Below are positions 35,315 through 46,300 of a DNA stretch of 64,000 nucleotides, piece after piece. Under the pieces are notes generated by a model. That model worked only from the letters and a program-made list of their open reading frames with translations. It did no database searches and was not told the origin of the DNA. The position numbers were made by a program, and so were the translations under genes. The stretch covers positions 8,310,501 through 8,374,500 of the forward strand of contig NC_056034.1 of NCBI RefSeq assembly GCF_004379255.2, in the 5' to 3' direction. The first letter of the stretch is position 1. Every line of letters starts with the position of its first letter. The stretch comes from Salvia splendens. Its lineage: Eukaryota > Streptophyta > Magnoliopsida > Lamiales > Lamiaceae.

Positions 35315-35903
35315 TAATTTATATGTTCGTTGATATTTTCTATGGTGACATTTAAACATTATAAAAAAATCGTTTCCATCAATTATATTTACCTAAAAAT
35401 TGAAAATAACGATTATTTTTAGCTTCCCACGTTACAAACATAAAAAAAATCATATAACTATTAACAGTAATTTGGGCCCCATCGTAAAACGAAGCCACTG
35501 CTCTTATCCATCTATTTTCTTCATTATTCTTGGGTTCACACCTCTTTTTACCCGTCTCCTAATAAAGAGACATCATCTACAATCCTCCGGTCTCTTCTCT
35601 AACATTTGGTAAATCATAGTACTCCATAATACACATCAGACAGAAACAACATTTGGTAGACCAAGCAAGACATAAGATTAATACATGATTTGTATCGAAC
35701 TTGATAACTAGCACACAAGACTAGTGCCGTAGCATAGTAAAAATGGCTTAAAGATGTGAATAAAGGTCTAAACTACAATTATTTATCATCTACTAAGTTA
35801 TTAACAATTCATTCCATTCCCTCATAACATCATTCCGCCACTGATTAAGGGCACGTTTGAAGTGATTACAAATTCAATTTTGACCCAAATTTGTCATTTT
35901 AAA
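35315..35903. other. Spacer left of the young copia element
   Basis: AT-rich with no gene. The 5 bp before the element, TTAAA at 35899-35903, are the target duplication. Confidence 0.5.
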
Positions 35904-36508
35904 TGTAATAATGGAGTGCTCATTTCAGTTGGAAGAAGCTCGGCCAGAAAGGAGTTCGGTAAGCTCGGCTTACCGAGCTGGAACTAGCCTGGAACTAGCC
36001 GAGAAGAAGAAGGCAGAAGTCGGTAAGCTCGGTAAGTAAGCTCGGTAAGGCAGCTCGGCGTTGAGCTGGAATGAGCCGAGAAAGAAGGAGTTCGGTTGCA
36101 AGCCGAGAAGGAGTTCGGTTGTAAGCCGAGAAGGAGTTCGGTCTTGAACCGAGGAAGGAGTTCGGTCATGAACCGAGAAGGTAGGAGCAACCTAGCCGAA
36201 CTAGCCGCTGGAGCAGCAGTTAGTTAGCTGAGATGTAGCGGTTATTCTTCTTGCTTTCTTGATTCTTCTTGTAGTTAGTTAGTAGCAGTTGCTACTTGAT
36301 TATAGAGCTTTAAATAGCTCACCGTGTAAGTAGTTTAGATAAGGAGTTTAAGCAATAAAGAGTTTTCCAGTTTTCTCTCCAAGTTTACCAACTTCAATAC
36401 TCAAAGTGTGAGTGTGTGTGTTTTCTGCATTGTGTGATCTCATACAACAGTGAGTGTGTGTGTGATCTTATTGAGTGTGTGAAAGCCTTGTGTGTGCGAA
36501 TCCTAACA
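35904..36508 (+). repeat. 5' LTR of the young copia element
   Basis: 605 bp. It contains a minisatellite of a 24-bp unit GAAGGAGTTCGGTTGCAAGC at about 36083-36182 and a run of GCTCGGTAAG(G/T) units at 36022-36058. A TATA-like TTTAAATAG is at about 36309. Confidence 0.95.
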
Positions 36509-36510
36509 AG

Positions 36511-36522
36511 TGGCGCCGTCTG
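36511..36522 (+). other. Primer-binding site of the young copia element
   Basis: TGGCGCCGTCTG lies two bases after the LTR end. The first nine bases match the complement of a plant tRNA-Asp 3' end; the primer is therefore not the usual copia initiator tRNA-Met. Confidence 0.6.
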
Positions 36523-36572
36523 TGGGAAAGGGATATTGAAACTGATTTGCAGAGGATCAAACGGTTTCAGAG

Positions 36573-39500
36573 ATGGCAGCAAGGCTTGATGCAGAAAAGT
36601 TCACAGGCAAGAATGATTATGGCCTGTGGAAGATGAAGATGAAGGCGGTTTTAATTCAACAAGGCTTGGCGGCAGTTCTTGCAAAACCAGAGGAGAAAGG
36701 AAAGGCTCCAGTGCTTGATGAAAAAGCTCAGGCAAAGATGGAGGAGATGCAGCTCAAGGCACATTCTGCAGTGATTCTGTGCCTTGGAGATAAGGTCTTG
36801 AGGGAAGTTCAAGAAGCCAAGACTGCGGTGGAGATCTTGGACAAGTTAGATGAAGTTTACTTGGCCAAATCCTTGGCTAACCGGCTGTATCTCAAGAAGA
36901 GGCTGTATGCCTATAGTTTTTCTGGAGATAGGTCCATCATTGAGCAGCTAGAGGAGTTCAACAAGATCATTGATGACCTGGGATCTGTTGATGTCAAGAT
37001 CTCAGATGAGGATAAGGCCATTCTCACATTGAATGCCTTGCCTAGCTCGTATGACCAGCTAAGTGATGCAATTATCTATGGAAGAGATAAACCTATCACC
37101 TATGCAGAAGTCTATTCAGCCTTGATGGCAAAAGAACTCATGAAGACAGCCAACAGAGGCTCTGCAAGCTCCAATGTTCAAGCTGCAGAGGCCTTGAATG
37201 TGAAGAAGTTCAAGAAGCAGAACTTCAAGAAGAAGTTTGAGGGCCCTAAACCCTCAAGTTCTGATGCTCAGAAGGAAACCAGAGCTTGCTATTGGTGCAA
37301 GAAACCTGGACACTTGAAGAAAGATTGTCATGCATGGAAGAGAAAGATGGCCTCTGAGGGACACAATCAATCTGATTGTGTGGAGAGTGCTGATCCCCCG
37401 GCTCAACTCATGAATATCAGTGATAGTGGGGTCAGTCATAGGTGGATAATGGACTCGGGGTGCAGCTTCCATATGTGCCCCAATAGAAGCTGGTTTCATG
37501 ATCTTCAAGAAGCATCGGGTACGGTTGTTCTTGGTAATAACCACATTTGTCAGATCAAAGGAATAGGGAAGGTAAAGCTAAGCCTACAAGATGGCTCTAT
37601 AAAGATCCTAACTGGGGTGAGGTATATTCCAGAAGTAAAGAGGAACCTCATCTCATTGGGAATGCTGGAACAGAAAGGGTTCACCATATTGATGAGTCAA
37701 GGAAAATTGTTTGTGAAATCTGGAGATGTAGTGATGATGGAGGCTGACAGAGAGCATATTCTCTATTATCTGAAGGCTAAGGCTGTTGATGGAGAAAGCA
37801 ATGCAGTGTCAGATGATTCCATAATGCTATGGCACAAGAGATTGGGCCACCCAGCCGAAGGAAGCTTGAAAGAACTCATCAAGAAGGGTCTGATCTCTGG
37901 AGATTTCAACAAGATGGACCCCTGTGAGCAATGTATACTTGGAAAGGCTAAGAAGGCACCCTATCCTACAGGTATTCACTCTTCTACAGCCCCTTTAGAC
38001 TACATACATAGTGATCTTTGGGGGCCTTCACCGGTGTGTTCAATTGGTGGAGGAAAGTATTATCTAGCTATCATTGATGACTATACAAGAAAGTTGTGGG
38101 TATATATTCTAAAAGAAAAATCTGAAACACTCACAAAGTTCAAGATATGGTGTAAGGAGGTTGAGCTAGAGAAGGGTAGAAGTGTTAAATGCTTAAGGAC
38201 AGACAATGGCCTAGAGTTCTTGTCTGCTGAGTTTGATCTGTTTTGTAAAGAGAAGGGTATGAAGAGGCACCGGACTGTTCCTGGTAATCCTCAGCAAAAT
38301 GGTGTTGTGGAAAGGATGAATAGGACAATCCTAGAGAGGGTGAGGTGCCTACTTCTTGGGTCTGGTTTGAGCAGCAGATTCTGGGGTGAGGCTGTGTATA
38401 CAGCAGCCTATCTCATCAATAAATGCCCATCTACTGCCCTGAAATCTGAAACTCCTGATTACATGTGGTATGGAGCTCATAGTGACTACTCAAAATACAA
38501 GGTGTTTGGGTGTGTGGCCTATGCTCATGCTAGGCAAAGTAAGCTTGAAGCTAGGGCTCTGAAATGTATCTTGCTGGGGTATCAGAGGGGTGTTAAAGGG
38601 TATAGGCTCTGGTGTATTGAGCCCGGTAAGCAGAAGGTCTTGGTGAGTAGGGATGTGGTGTTCTTGGAGGATCAGATGCCATTCCTGAAAAATAAGCCGG
38701 ACTCCAATGAAGATGAGGGTGATTTCTTCAAGGTGGAGCCTGGGGGGGTTGGCCTAGGAGCAGGTGGAGCTATTGACTCAGGGAGTGAGTCTGATTCAGA
38801 TAAAGAAGAGGCTCCAACTCAGGGCAACCAGGCTGGTGAGTCTATATCAGACTCTATCAGAGACTATCAGCTTGCAAGGGACAGAGTTAGAAGAGAAACA
38901 AGGCCACCAACAAAGTTCTCTGATGTTGTGTATTATGCTCTGTGTGCAGCTGAAGGTATTGATGGTGCAGATCCCCTCACATATAAAGAAGCTATGCAGA
39001 GTAAAGATAGAGAAAGATGGATTGAAGCCATGAATGAGGAAATAGAGTCTTTACTCAAGAACAAAACATGGATTTTGGTGGACAAATCCAAGCTGAATAC
39101 AGATGGAAAGGAGAGGAAGCTGATCAGTTGCAAGTGGTTGTTTAAAAAGAAGGTAGAAACCACTGATAAAGACAGAATCAGGTTCAAGGCAAGGCTGGTG
39201 GCTAGAGGCTTTACACAGCAGGAGGGAATCGATTTCAATGAAGTGTTTGCACCTGTTGTGAAGCACACTTCGATTAGGATTCTATTGGCTGTGGTGAATC
39301 AGCTTGACTGGGAGCTACAACAGCTTGATGTGAAGACAGCCTTCCTCAATGGAGATCTAGAGGAAACTATCTTCATGGAACAGCCAGAGGGCTATGTGAA
39401 GATTGGAGAAGAAGGCAAGGTGTGCCTGTTACAGAAAAGTCTTTATGGACTTAAGCAAAGTCCTAGACAGTGGAATAAGAAGTTTGATGCACAGATGAAG

Positions 39501-40670
39501 AAGATTGGCTTCTCCAAGTCAGAATATGATGATTGCATCTACATCAAGAAGGCAGGCAGGACTCCCGTTGCCTACCTATTACTCTATGTGGATGATATGC
39601 TACTTGCAGGGCCTTCTATGACAGAAATTCAGAAAGTTAAACAAGATCTGAAGTCAAGCTTTGAAATGAAGGATCTAGGAGAGTCAAGGAAGATCCTAGG
39701 CATACATATTCAGAGAGATAGAGGCTGCAAGAAGCTGTGGATGCTGCAAACTGACTATATTGAGAAAGTTTTGCAGAGATTCAAAATGGAAAATGCAAAA
39801 GCTGCATCAACTCCTCTGTCCCAGAGTTTTAAGCTATCAAAGGAACAAGCCCCTAAAACTAAGCAAGAGGCTGATGAGATGGAGGCTATCCCTTATGCTA
39901 GTGTGGTTGGAAGTGTTATGTACACTATGATTTGTACAAGACCAGATTTGGCTCATGCTATCTCAGTGACTAGCAGATACATGGCAGACCCGGGGAAGGA
40001 GCATTGGAATGCTCTTAAGTGGATATTGAGGTACATGAAGTCAACTAAGGACTGGGGGATTGTGTTCAATGGCTGGGAAGGTGAATCTGAGGAGGTTGTG
40101 CAGGGCTATTGTGATGCAGACTATGCTGCAAACCTGGACAACAGAAAGTCTCAAACAGGTTATCTTTTCACCATGTTTGGAACTGTAATCAGCTGGAAGT
40201 CAGGGTTGCAAAGTGTTGTTGCTCTCTCAACAACAGAATCAGAGTATATAGCTCTCACTGCAGCTGTACAGGAGAGTTTTTGGATTCAGGGAGTGATTTC
40301 TGATTTTGGTTTTGACCAAAAGACAATGGTGATTCATTGTGACAGCAGCTCAGCTATGTGCTTGGCTAAACATCCGGGTTTTCATGAAAGGAGCAAGCAC
40401 ATAGACATAAAGTTGCATTTCATTAGAGATGAGATTGAAAAGGGGAGAGTGAAGGTGATTAAGATTAACACCTTGCACAATCCGGCTGACATGCTAACAA
40501 AGTCTCTAGGTAGAGACAAGTTTGATCATTGCAAGAAATGGATCAATGTTTGTGCAAGAACTGAGATGAGCCCTCAGGTGGAGAATTGTAATAATGGAGT
40601 GCTCATTTCAGTTGGAAGAAGCTCGGCCAGAAAGGAGTTCGGTAAGCTCGGCTTACCGAGCTGGAACTAG
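36573..40670 (+). CDS. Copia gag-pol polyprotein, uninterrupted
   Basis: One frame of 1365 codons encodes the whole set of retrotransposon proteins. Capsid (gag) starts AARLDAEKFTGKNDYGLWK. A zinc knuckle CYWCKKPGHLKKDC lies at about 239. The aspartic protease motif is WIMDSGCSFHMC (about 290). The pre-integrase domain is MLWHKRLGHPAEG (about 420). Integrase follows at about 470-610 with its acidic residues (HSDLWGP, RTDNGLEF, GVVERMNRT). Reverse transcriptase runs about 815-1070 with YVDDM near 1004, and RNase H about 1170-1300 (YCDADYAAN, STTESEY). Gene order PR-INT-RT-RH is that of Ty1/copia; wording of the RT is Tork/Tnt1-like. The ATG at 36573 is the first in frame after the primer-binding site. 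Unusually, the last 27 codons and the stop lie inside the 3' LTR, which starts at 40587. Confidence 0.95.
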   Translation: MAARLDAEKFTGKNDYGLWKMKMKAVLIQQGLAAVLAKPEEKGKAPVLDEKAQAKMEEMQLKAHSAVILCLGDKVLREVQEAKTAVEILDKLDEVYLAKSLANRLYLKKRLYAYSFSGDRSIIEQLEEFNKIIDDLGSVDVKISDEDKAILTLNALPSSYDQLSDAIIYGRDKPITYAEVYSALMAKELMKTANRGSASSNVQAAEALNVKKFKKQNFKKKFEGPKPSSSDAQKETRACYWCKKPGHLKKDCHAWKRKMASEGHNQSDCVESADPPAQLMNISDSGVSHRWIMDSGCSFHMCPNRSWFHDLQEASGTVVLGNNHICQIKGIGKVKLSLQDGSIKILTGVRYIPEVKRNLISLGMLEQKGFTILMSQGKLFVKSGDVVMMEADREHILYYLKAKAVDGESNAVSDDSIMLWHKRLGHPAEGSLKELIKKGLISGDFNKMDPCEQCILGKAKKAPYPTGIHSSTAPLDYIHSDLWGPSPVCSIGGGKYYLAIIDDYTRKLWVYILKEKSETLTKFKIWCKEVELEKGRSVKCLRTDNGLEFLSAEFDLFCKEKGMKRHRTVPGNPQQNGVVERMNRTILERVRCLLLGSGLSSRFWGEAVYTAAYLINKCPSTALKSETPDYMWYGAHSDYSKYKVFGCVAYAHARQSKLEARALKCILLGYQRGVKGYRLWCIEPGKQKVLVSRDVVFLEDQMPFLKNKPDSNEDEGDFFKVEPGGVGLGAGGAIDSGSESDSDKEEAPTQGNQAGESISDSIRDYQLARDRVRRETRPPTKFSDVVYYALCAAEGIDGADPLTYKEAMQSKDRERWIEAMNEEIESLLKNKTWILVDKSKLNTDGKERKLISCKWLFKKKVETTDKDRIRFKARLVARGFTQQEGIDFNEVFAPVVKHTSIRILLAVVNQLDWELQQLDVKTAFLNGDLEETIFMEQPEGYVKIGEEGKVCLLQKSLYGLKQSPRQWNKKFDAQMKKIGFSKSEYDDCIYIKKAGRTPVAYLLLYVDDMLLAGPSMTEIQKVKQDLKSSFEMKDLGESRKILGIHIQRDRGCKKLWMLQTDYIEKVLQRFKMENAKAASTPLSQSFKLSKEQAPKTKQEADEMEAIPYASVVGSVMYTMICTRPDLAHAISVTSRYMADPGKEHWNALKWILRYMKSTKDWGIVFNGWEGESEEVVQGYCDADYAANLDNRKSQTGYLFTMFGTVISWKSGLQSVVALSTTESEYIALTAAVQESFWIQGVISDFGFDQKTMVIHCDSSSAMCLAKHPGFHERSKHIDIKLHFIRDEIEKGRVKVIKINTLHNPADMLTKSLGRDKFDHCKKWINVCARTEMSPQVENCNNGVLISVGRSSARKEFGKLGLPSWN

Positions 40671-41204
40671 CCTGGAACTAGCCGAGAAGAAGAAGGCAGA
40701 AGTCGGTAAGCTCGGTAAGGAAGCTCGGTAAGTAAGCTCGGTAAGGCAGCTCGGCGTTAAGCTGGAATGAGCCGAGAAAGAAGGAGTTCGGTTGCAAGCC
40801 GAGAAGGAGTTCGGTTGTAAGCCGAGAAGGAGTTCGGTCTTGAACCGAGGAAGGAGTTCGGTCATGAACCGAGAAGGTAGGAGCAACCTAGCCGAACTAG
40901 CCGCTGGAGCAGCAGTTAGTTAGCTGAGATGTAGCGGTTATTCTTCTTGCTTTCTTGATTCTTCTTGTAGTTAGTTAGTAGCAGTTGCTACTTGATTATA
41001 GAGCTTTAAATAGCTCACCGTGTAAGTAGTTTAGATAAGGAGTTTAAGCAATAAAGAGTTTTCCAGTTTTCTCTCCAAGTTTACCAACTTCAATACTCAA
41101 AGTGTGAGTGTGTGTGTTTTCTGCATTGTGTGATCTCATACAACAGTGAGTGTGTGTGTGATCTTATTGAGTGTGTGAAAGCCTTGTGTGTGCGAATCCT
41201 AACA
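40587..41204 (+). repeat. 3' LTR of the young copia element
   Basis: 618 bp, identical to the 5' LTR by eye except for one G/A change and one extra 13-bp GCTCGGTAAG-type unit. Its first 84 bp are coding for the end of gag-pol. Confidence 0.95.
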
Positions 41205-43327
41205 TTAAAAGTGATGTGGAAATTGGAATCGGAGGGGGTTGCCTGGCGCAGAAAACCATAATGATAGAAGCCCAACTTTCCTATTATGCCCCTTCTTTGC
41301 CATTACGCTATCATCTGCTCCTCCACAAAATTTCAGAGCAGCTATCGGGTGCTAGGGTTTCCATACCGCCGTTGAAGCCGTCGATTGCCTCCGGCGACGC
41401 TGGATTTCGGTGAATACGCATCTCACCAAGACCTTCACCGAGTGGAGTCGCAACCCCAAGGTAATTACTGTTGGCTTTCCTTACGAAATCAAATCGCTGG
41501 GAGAGGGGCTGCCGACTTTTTACTTCTGCGTGATTAATGTTTCCCATTTTGCTTTCTGCCTGCACTTGAAAGGCGCGTCACTTATGCGAGATTAATGCAG
41601 TTAGGGCTTAACCCCTTTAACATTTTTCTGTTAAGTTGGGTGCGTGTGTATTGGGGAGGAGTCCAAGTTCGAGATGTGGGTTTATGTTGTGCAAATGCAA
41701 TAGCTAAGTTATCTTTAATAGATTTATGTGTTGTTGGGTGTGTGGGTGTAGTTGGGTGGTGGCATAATTGGGTTTGTGGGTGCATTTTGTGTGCAAATGC
41801 AGAGACCGCAAGAGGGTGTTTTGTTTCAGATTGGTTCTTTTTTTATTTGAGCGTTTTTGGTCCATTAAAATTGATTGTTTGGAAAGCCAAATCCTTCATA
41901 TCAGCTGAAAATTGTATTTGGCTGGGTTTCAAGGTGCAGCTTCCGTCTGCGTGGCCAGATATTGTCCTGTGTGGCTGTTGTGTCGCATTCGCAAAAGAGT
42001 TACATATAGCTACGCCACGCCTGTCAGATCGGCGGACAAGGGACACAAACCAACCACCGGTGGCAGCCCAAATTTCACCTGCTGCGGAAACCCTATTTTC
42101 AAATTTGGTGTTTGAGGTGAACAAAAGTGTGAAAGTGCTGCTAAATGGGAATAATAGCTGGAAGGATTCTATTGGAATAAAATTATTTTGACGAGGTTAA
42201 AGTTTAAACTGGTCATATTGTTATGCTATCCGGTTTTCAATCTTCGGTACCAAATGCCAAAAGCATGCTATCAACAGTTTTAACTTTTCCACCAAACAAA
42301 CTCTTATGTTACTATATCATACTGAATCATGTCACCGTGTCTTCATCACTATCTGAATGCCTCCTATCGTATCGCTGCTAGCAAACACGGCCTAAGAATT
42401 GTTTTATCCGATATAAATTTTGGTATTTGATAAAACCTAGTTTTGATATATTTTTATTCCTTTTACTTGACACCTATTTTCTGCTTGTTCCAATTCTTGT
42501 GGGTTAATAGCTAGTTAGATACATGAAGATATTGCATGTTGCCTTAACTGTGGAATCTAGGATGAGTTTCAGTCACTTTTGCTATGCCTTTGCCAAACGA
42601 GAGTCTCCTGGACAAAGTAATCTTCGCATATGGAATCAGTTACATGGGAAACTATTTTTTGCAAATTATATAAAAACTGTTCATGTGGGAACTGTTTTCA
42701 GTTGTACTGCATATACAGAAGCTATTGGGTTAAATATAATCTACTTAACTATTAATATTGCCTGTGCTATTAAGTTCAACTGTGTCAAGTCGTTGTTAGA
42801 AACTGTGCTTCACCAATTTGCAGTTAAATAAGATCTGTAGGAGGCTACTTGTTGAACTTTAAATTGCAACTTTGGAATCCAATTTACAGGATTCGTTCGT
42901 GTTGAACTTTTGCAAGCCATTGATCTAAATTTAAATTCGCTTTGCTTATATGAATTGGCATCTAGAGCAGACTTCTCTTCTCAAAATCACTTTTGGTTTA
43001 GTGAAGACGTTGTGAACATCATATGGAAAATTTAATAAAAAAATAAAATTTAATGTGAATGTGCAGTTGATTTTTCAAAGTGCCAGATTTTGGTGTCCTT
43101 ATAATGCCTTTTGATGATCTTTGTTATTTTGGTTCCATGATATATCTATTTGTGTTCTTTTTCTGACTTATACTGACAGGTGCATGCTAACTCTACTTTG
43201 ATGCTGCTATCGTGTTATTCTGCTGGGTGAAAGTTGATGAATGAGGGCTCCAATGCAGAGCTTATTATATTAGACTAAGAGGAGTCTATATTTCTTTAAG
43301 AATTTTGGTTGGAGAAAGGAACTACAT
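41205..43327 (+). other. Promoter, 5' leader and leader intron of CYCT1
   Basis: A likely non-coding first exon ends CCCCAAG|GTAATT at 41460. A likely acceptor TACTGACAG at 43179 starts the second leader segment that runs into the ATG at 43328. The intervening 1.7 kb would be a 5' UTR intron, a common arrangement in plant genes. A 198-codon ORF at 41595-42191 lies within it and shows no recognisable protein family. Confidence 0.55.
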
Positions 43328-46300
43328 ATGGCTAGTCAGCTGGCTGGTGAGCCATCCTCCTTTGCATCTGATGGAAATTTTAAGGTTACTCAGGAGAAAA
43401 CAGAAGAATCTGGTGAGCAATGGTATTTTTCAAGGAAGGAACTAGAAGAGAACTCTCCATCTAGACAGAATGGCATTGATTTGAAGAAAGAGAATTACCT
43501 GCGCAAATCATATTGCACATTTTTACAAGATTTAGGCATGCGGCTCAAAGTGTAAGTTGTCTCCGGATACTTTTGTAGTTTCATAATGTTACTCATATTT
43601 ATGAGGATTCAAAACTGAAAGGTCCTTGTGGCCTGTGGGTGCCTGACTGCCTGTAGATTTTTTTATTATGATAGATGCTGTTGCTCCAGTTATGATTGGT
43701 TTCTCCCTTTGTTTTTAATTTTGAAGAGCATTAGAATGCATGTCCCTGGTTCAATGGTAGGCTAGTAAGCTGTGAATAATTGTGGGGTTCAATTAACGCT
43801 CATTGATATTGTTGTGTGAAATGCTCCATCTCATTAATTGTAAATGAGTCAAATTGTTGTGAATTTTGTGTTACTTAGTGATTGAATAATAGATGACAGA
43901 TGTTTAGGTTTTCTTCCAGTATTCGTCACTTTGGTCTTCTTAAGGAATTTAAGGTCAGGATTTTTTTGGTTTCTTGTGAGCTTCTTATAACTCATTTGCA
44001 TGCATCCTCATAAAAGAAACATGAACAGATATGGTAATAGATCTGTGTACTGATAGTCCATCCTGCTTGTGTTATTCGATGGCATTCTAGTTCTGCAATC
44101 AAATACCATGCTACCTTTGCAATTTTCTTAGCTCACTGCTTGACCTTTCATAATGCAGGCCTCAGGTGACAATTGCTACTGCAATTATATTTTGTCATCG
44201 CTTCTTCCTTCGTCAGTCCCACGCGAAAAATGATAGAAGAGTGAGTTTTTTGTTTAATTTTCAATTATATTCTTCATAAATTATAATGATGAGAGTTTCA
44301 TGCAAAAGACTCATGTTGAGTTGTTGAACATTAATATATGGTTTTGTGGAACTGAATGCTATCTTGCTGATCGAATATCTAAATATGGCATTCTTTTTTT
44401 CAGTAAAGAATTACTTAGAGGTTCAGTGCTATAATATCTAGTGGGTGACATATTATATACTCTTATTGTAAGTTTGGAACTGGGGCCCATCTATCTCGAT
44501 AGAGAGCATAATTCATATTCTTATTTGTTGTATCTTGTAAATATTTGACCCTGACATAACATCTGGGAATTACCAGAACTTATCAGCAATGCAATTGTTT
44601 TAGTGAATTTGTTTCTAAGTTGGTTGTACAAGTAAACATGTATTGCAAAATTGTCAAGCAAATGCCAAGGCCTATTCAAATGCTAAAACATATAAGGAAA
44701 AGTTAGTATCTGTTATTATTCTTCAACTTGGGCGTATTTCCTTACAATTAATGTTCGTAGTGTTGGGTTACAAACCCATCCCACATCGGATGAGGGAGGG
44801 AAGTTGGAAGGTGTATATAATTCCTGTCCAACCCCAATTAGTTTGAGGCCTTTTGGGAGTGACCCTAAAACAAATCCGTGCGGGCTTGACCCAAAGCGGA
44901 CAATATCAAGCTAATGTGGCAGTCGACGATCCTAACAAGTGGTATCAGAGCCCAGGTGGCTATGGGTTGTGCCTGGATGAGCCCCGGTTAGGGTCGGGCC
45001 CAGGATGACCCAGGGGCCAGGGCTGGAACAACCCATGTTCGTGTCGACTGCGTTCCCGATGTGGTCTCGGTTTGAGGGGAGGTTTGTTGGGTTACAAACC
45101 CATCCCACATCGGATGAGGGAGGGAAGTTGGAAGGTGTATATAATTCCTGTCCAACTCCAATTAGTTTGAGACCTTTTGGGAGTGACCCAAAAACAAATC
45201 CGTGCGGGCTTGACCCAAAGCAGACAATATCAAACTAATGTTGCAGTCGACGATCCTAACACGTAGGACAACAATCGTGAGTTCTAGACTTGGACACTGT
45301 ACCATAATATAATTATAGGTTAATCCAGATGCAGTGTGTCTCTAATATGTTTTCTTGTGGGTGTTCATGAGTTGTTAGTTGTTTATAGCTAGTTTTCAAT
45401 GAGCTTATACTGTTTCAACATCTGTTTACGATAACTATAGAATATTAAATCTTATGTTGTCTGAACTAAAACTATTTTGTGCTGGCTTTATGTATATATA
45501 GATTTTGAAAGCCGATGTATCTACATGTTTTTGCAGACCATTGCCACAGTATGCATGTTTTTAGCGGGTAAGGTTGAAGAAACTCCTCGTCCTTTAAAAG
45601 ATGTAATTCTGGTGTCATATGAGATTACTCACAAAAAAGATCCTGCTGCTGTGCAAAGAATCAAGCAGAAGGTGCTGAAAATTACTCTCTTGTTGGCTTG
45701 ATACTAGCCTTGATTCTTTCACATTTGATATGCCATTTCATACTTTCCACATGTTTATTCATGTCCGTTAGGTTATAATACCTAAAATCTGCATTGACAC
45801 ACATACACATGTATATATGACAATACTACAAAGGGAATTTTGAAATTTCATTTATGTATCCGTTATTTGATAATGGATCGTTTAGTACAGGAGGTGTATG
45901 AGCAACAAAAGGAACTTACTCTATTGGGAGAAAGGGTTGTTCTTGGAACACTTGGTTATGATCTCAACGTACACCATCCTTATAAACCCCTTGTTGAGGC
46001 AATTAAAAAATTCAAGGTGGCACAAAATGCCCTAGCGCAAGTTGCATGGAACTTTGTAAATGATGGGTATGATGCACTCATATAGTTATAAATTAGCATT
46101 ATCCTTGGCCATCCTACCTGTTTCTCCTTTTGACCCGAGAGTGGCATGCAGGCTTCGGACATCTCTGTGCCTGCAGTTTAAGCCGCACCACATTGCAGCA
46201 GGTGCCATTTTCCTTGCTGCCAAGTTTCTCAAAGTAAAGCTTCCATCTGATGGTGAGAAGGTTTGGTGGCAGGAGTTTGATGTCACCCCACGCCAATTAG

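Larger units (their letters stand above)
35904..41204 (+). mobile_element. Complete, very young Ty1/copia retrotransposon (Tork/Tnt1-like)
   Basis: 5' LTR 35904..36508 (605 bp) and 3' LTR 40587..41204 (618 bp). Both are TG...CA with exact 5-bp duplication TTAAA (35899-35903, 41205-41209). By eye the LTRs differ by one substitution and a 13-bp repeat-unit gain in the 3' copy. The 5' LTR is followed by TGGCGCCGTC (36511-36520), a primer-binding site whose first bases fit the 3' end of a tRNA such as tRNA-Asp. A purine tract CAGGTGGAGAA (40576-40585) ends one base before the 3' LTR. The single internal frame is intact. All visible features are those of a potentially active copy. Confidence 0.95.

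Noticed and set aside
41595..42191. 198-codon ORF
   Set aside because: Lies in the likely leader intron of CYCT1, has no family resemblance and low-complexity Val/Cys/Trp composition.
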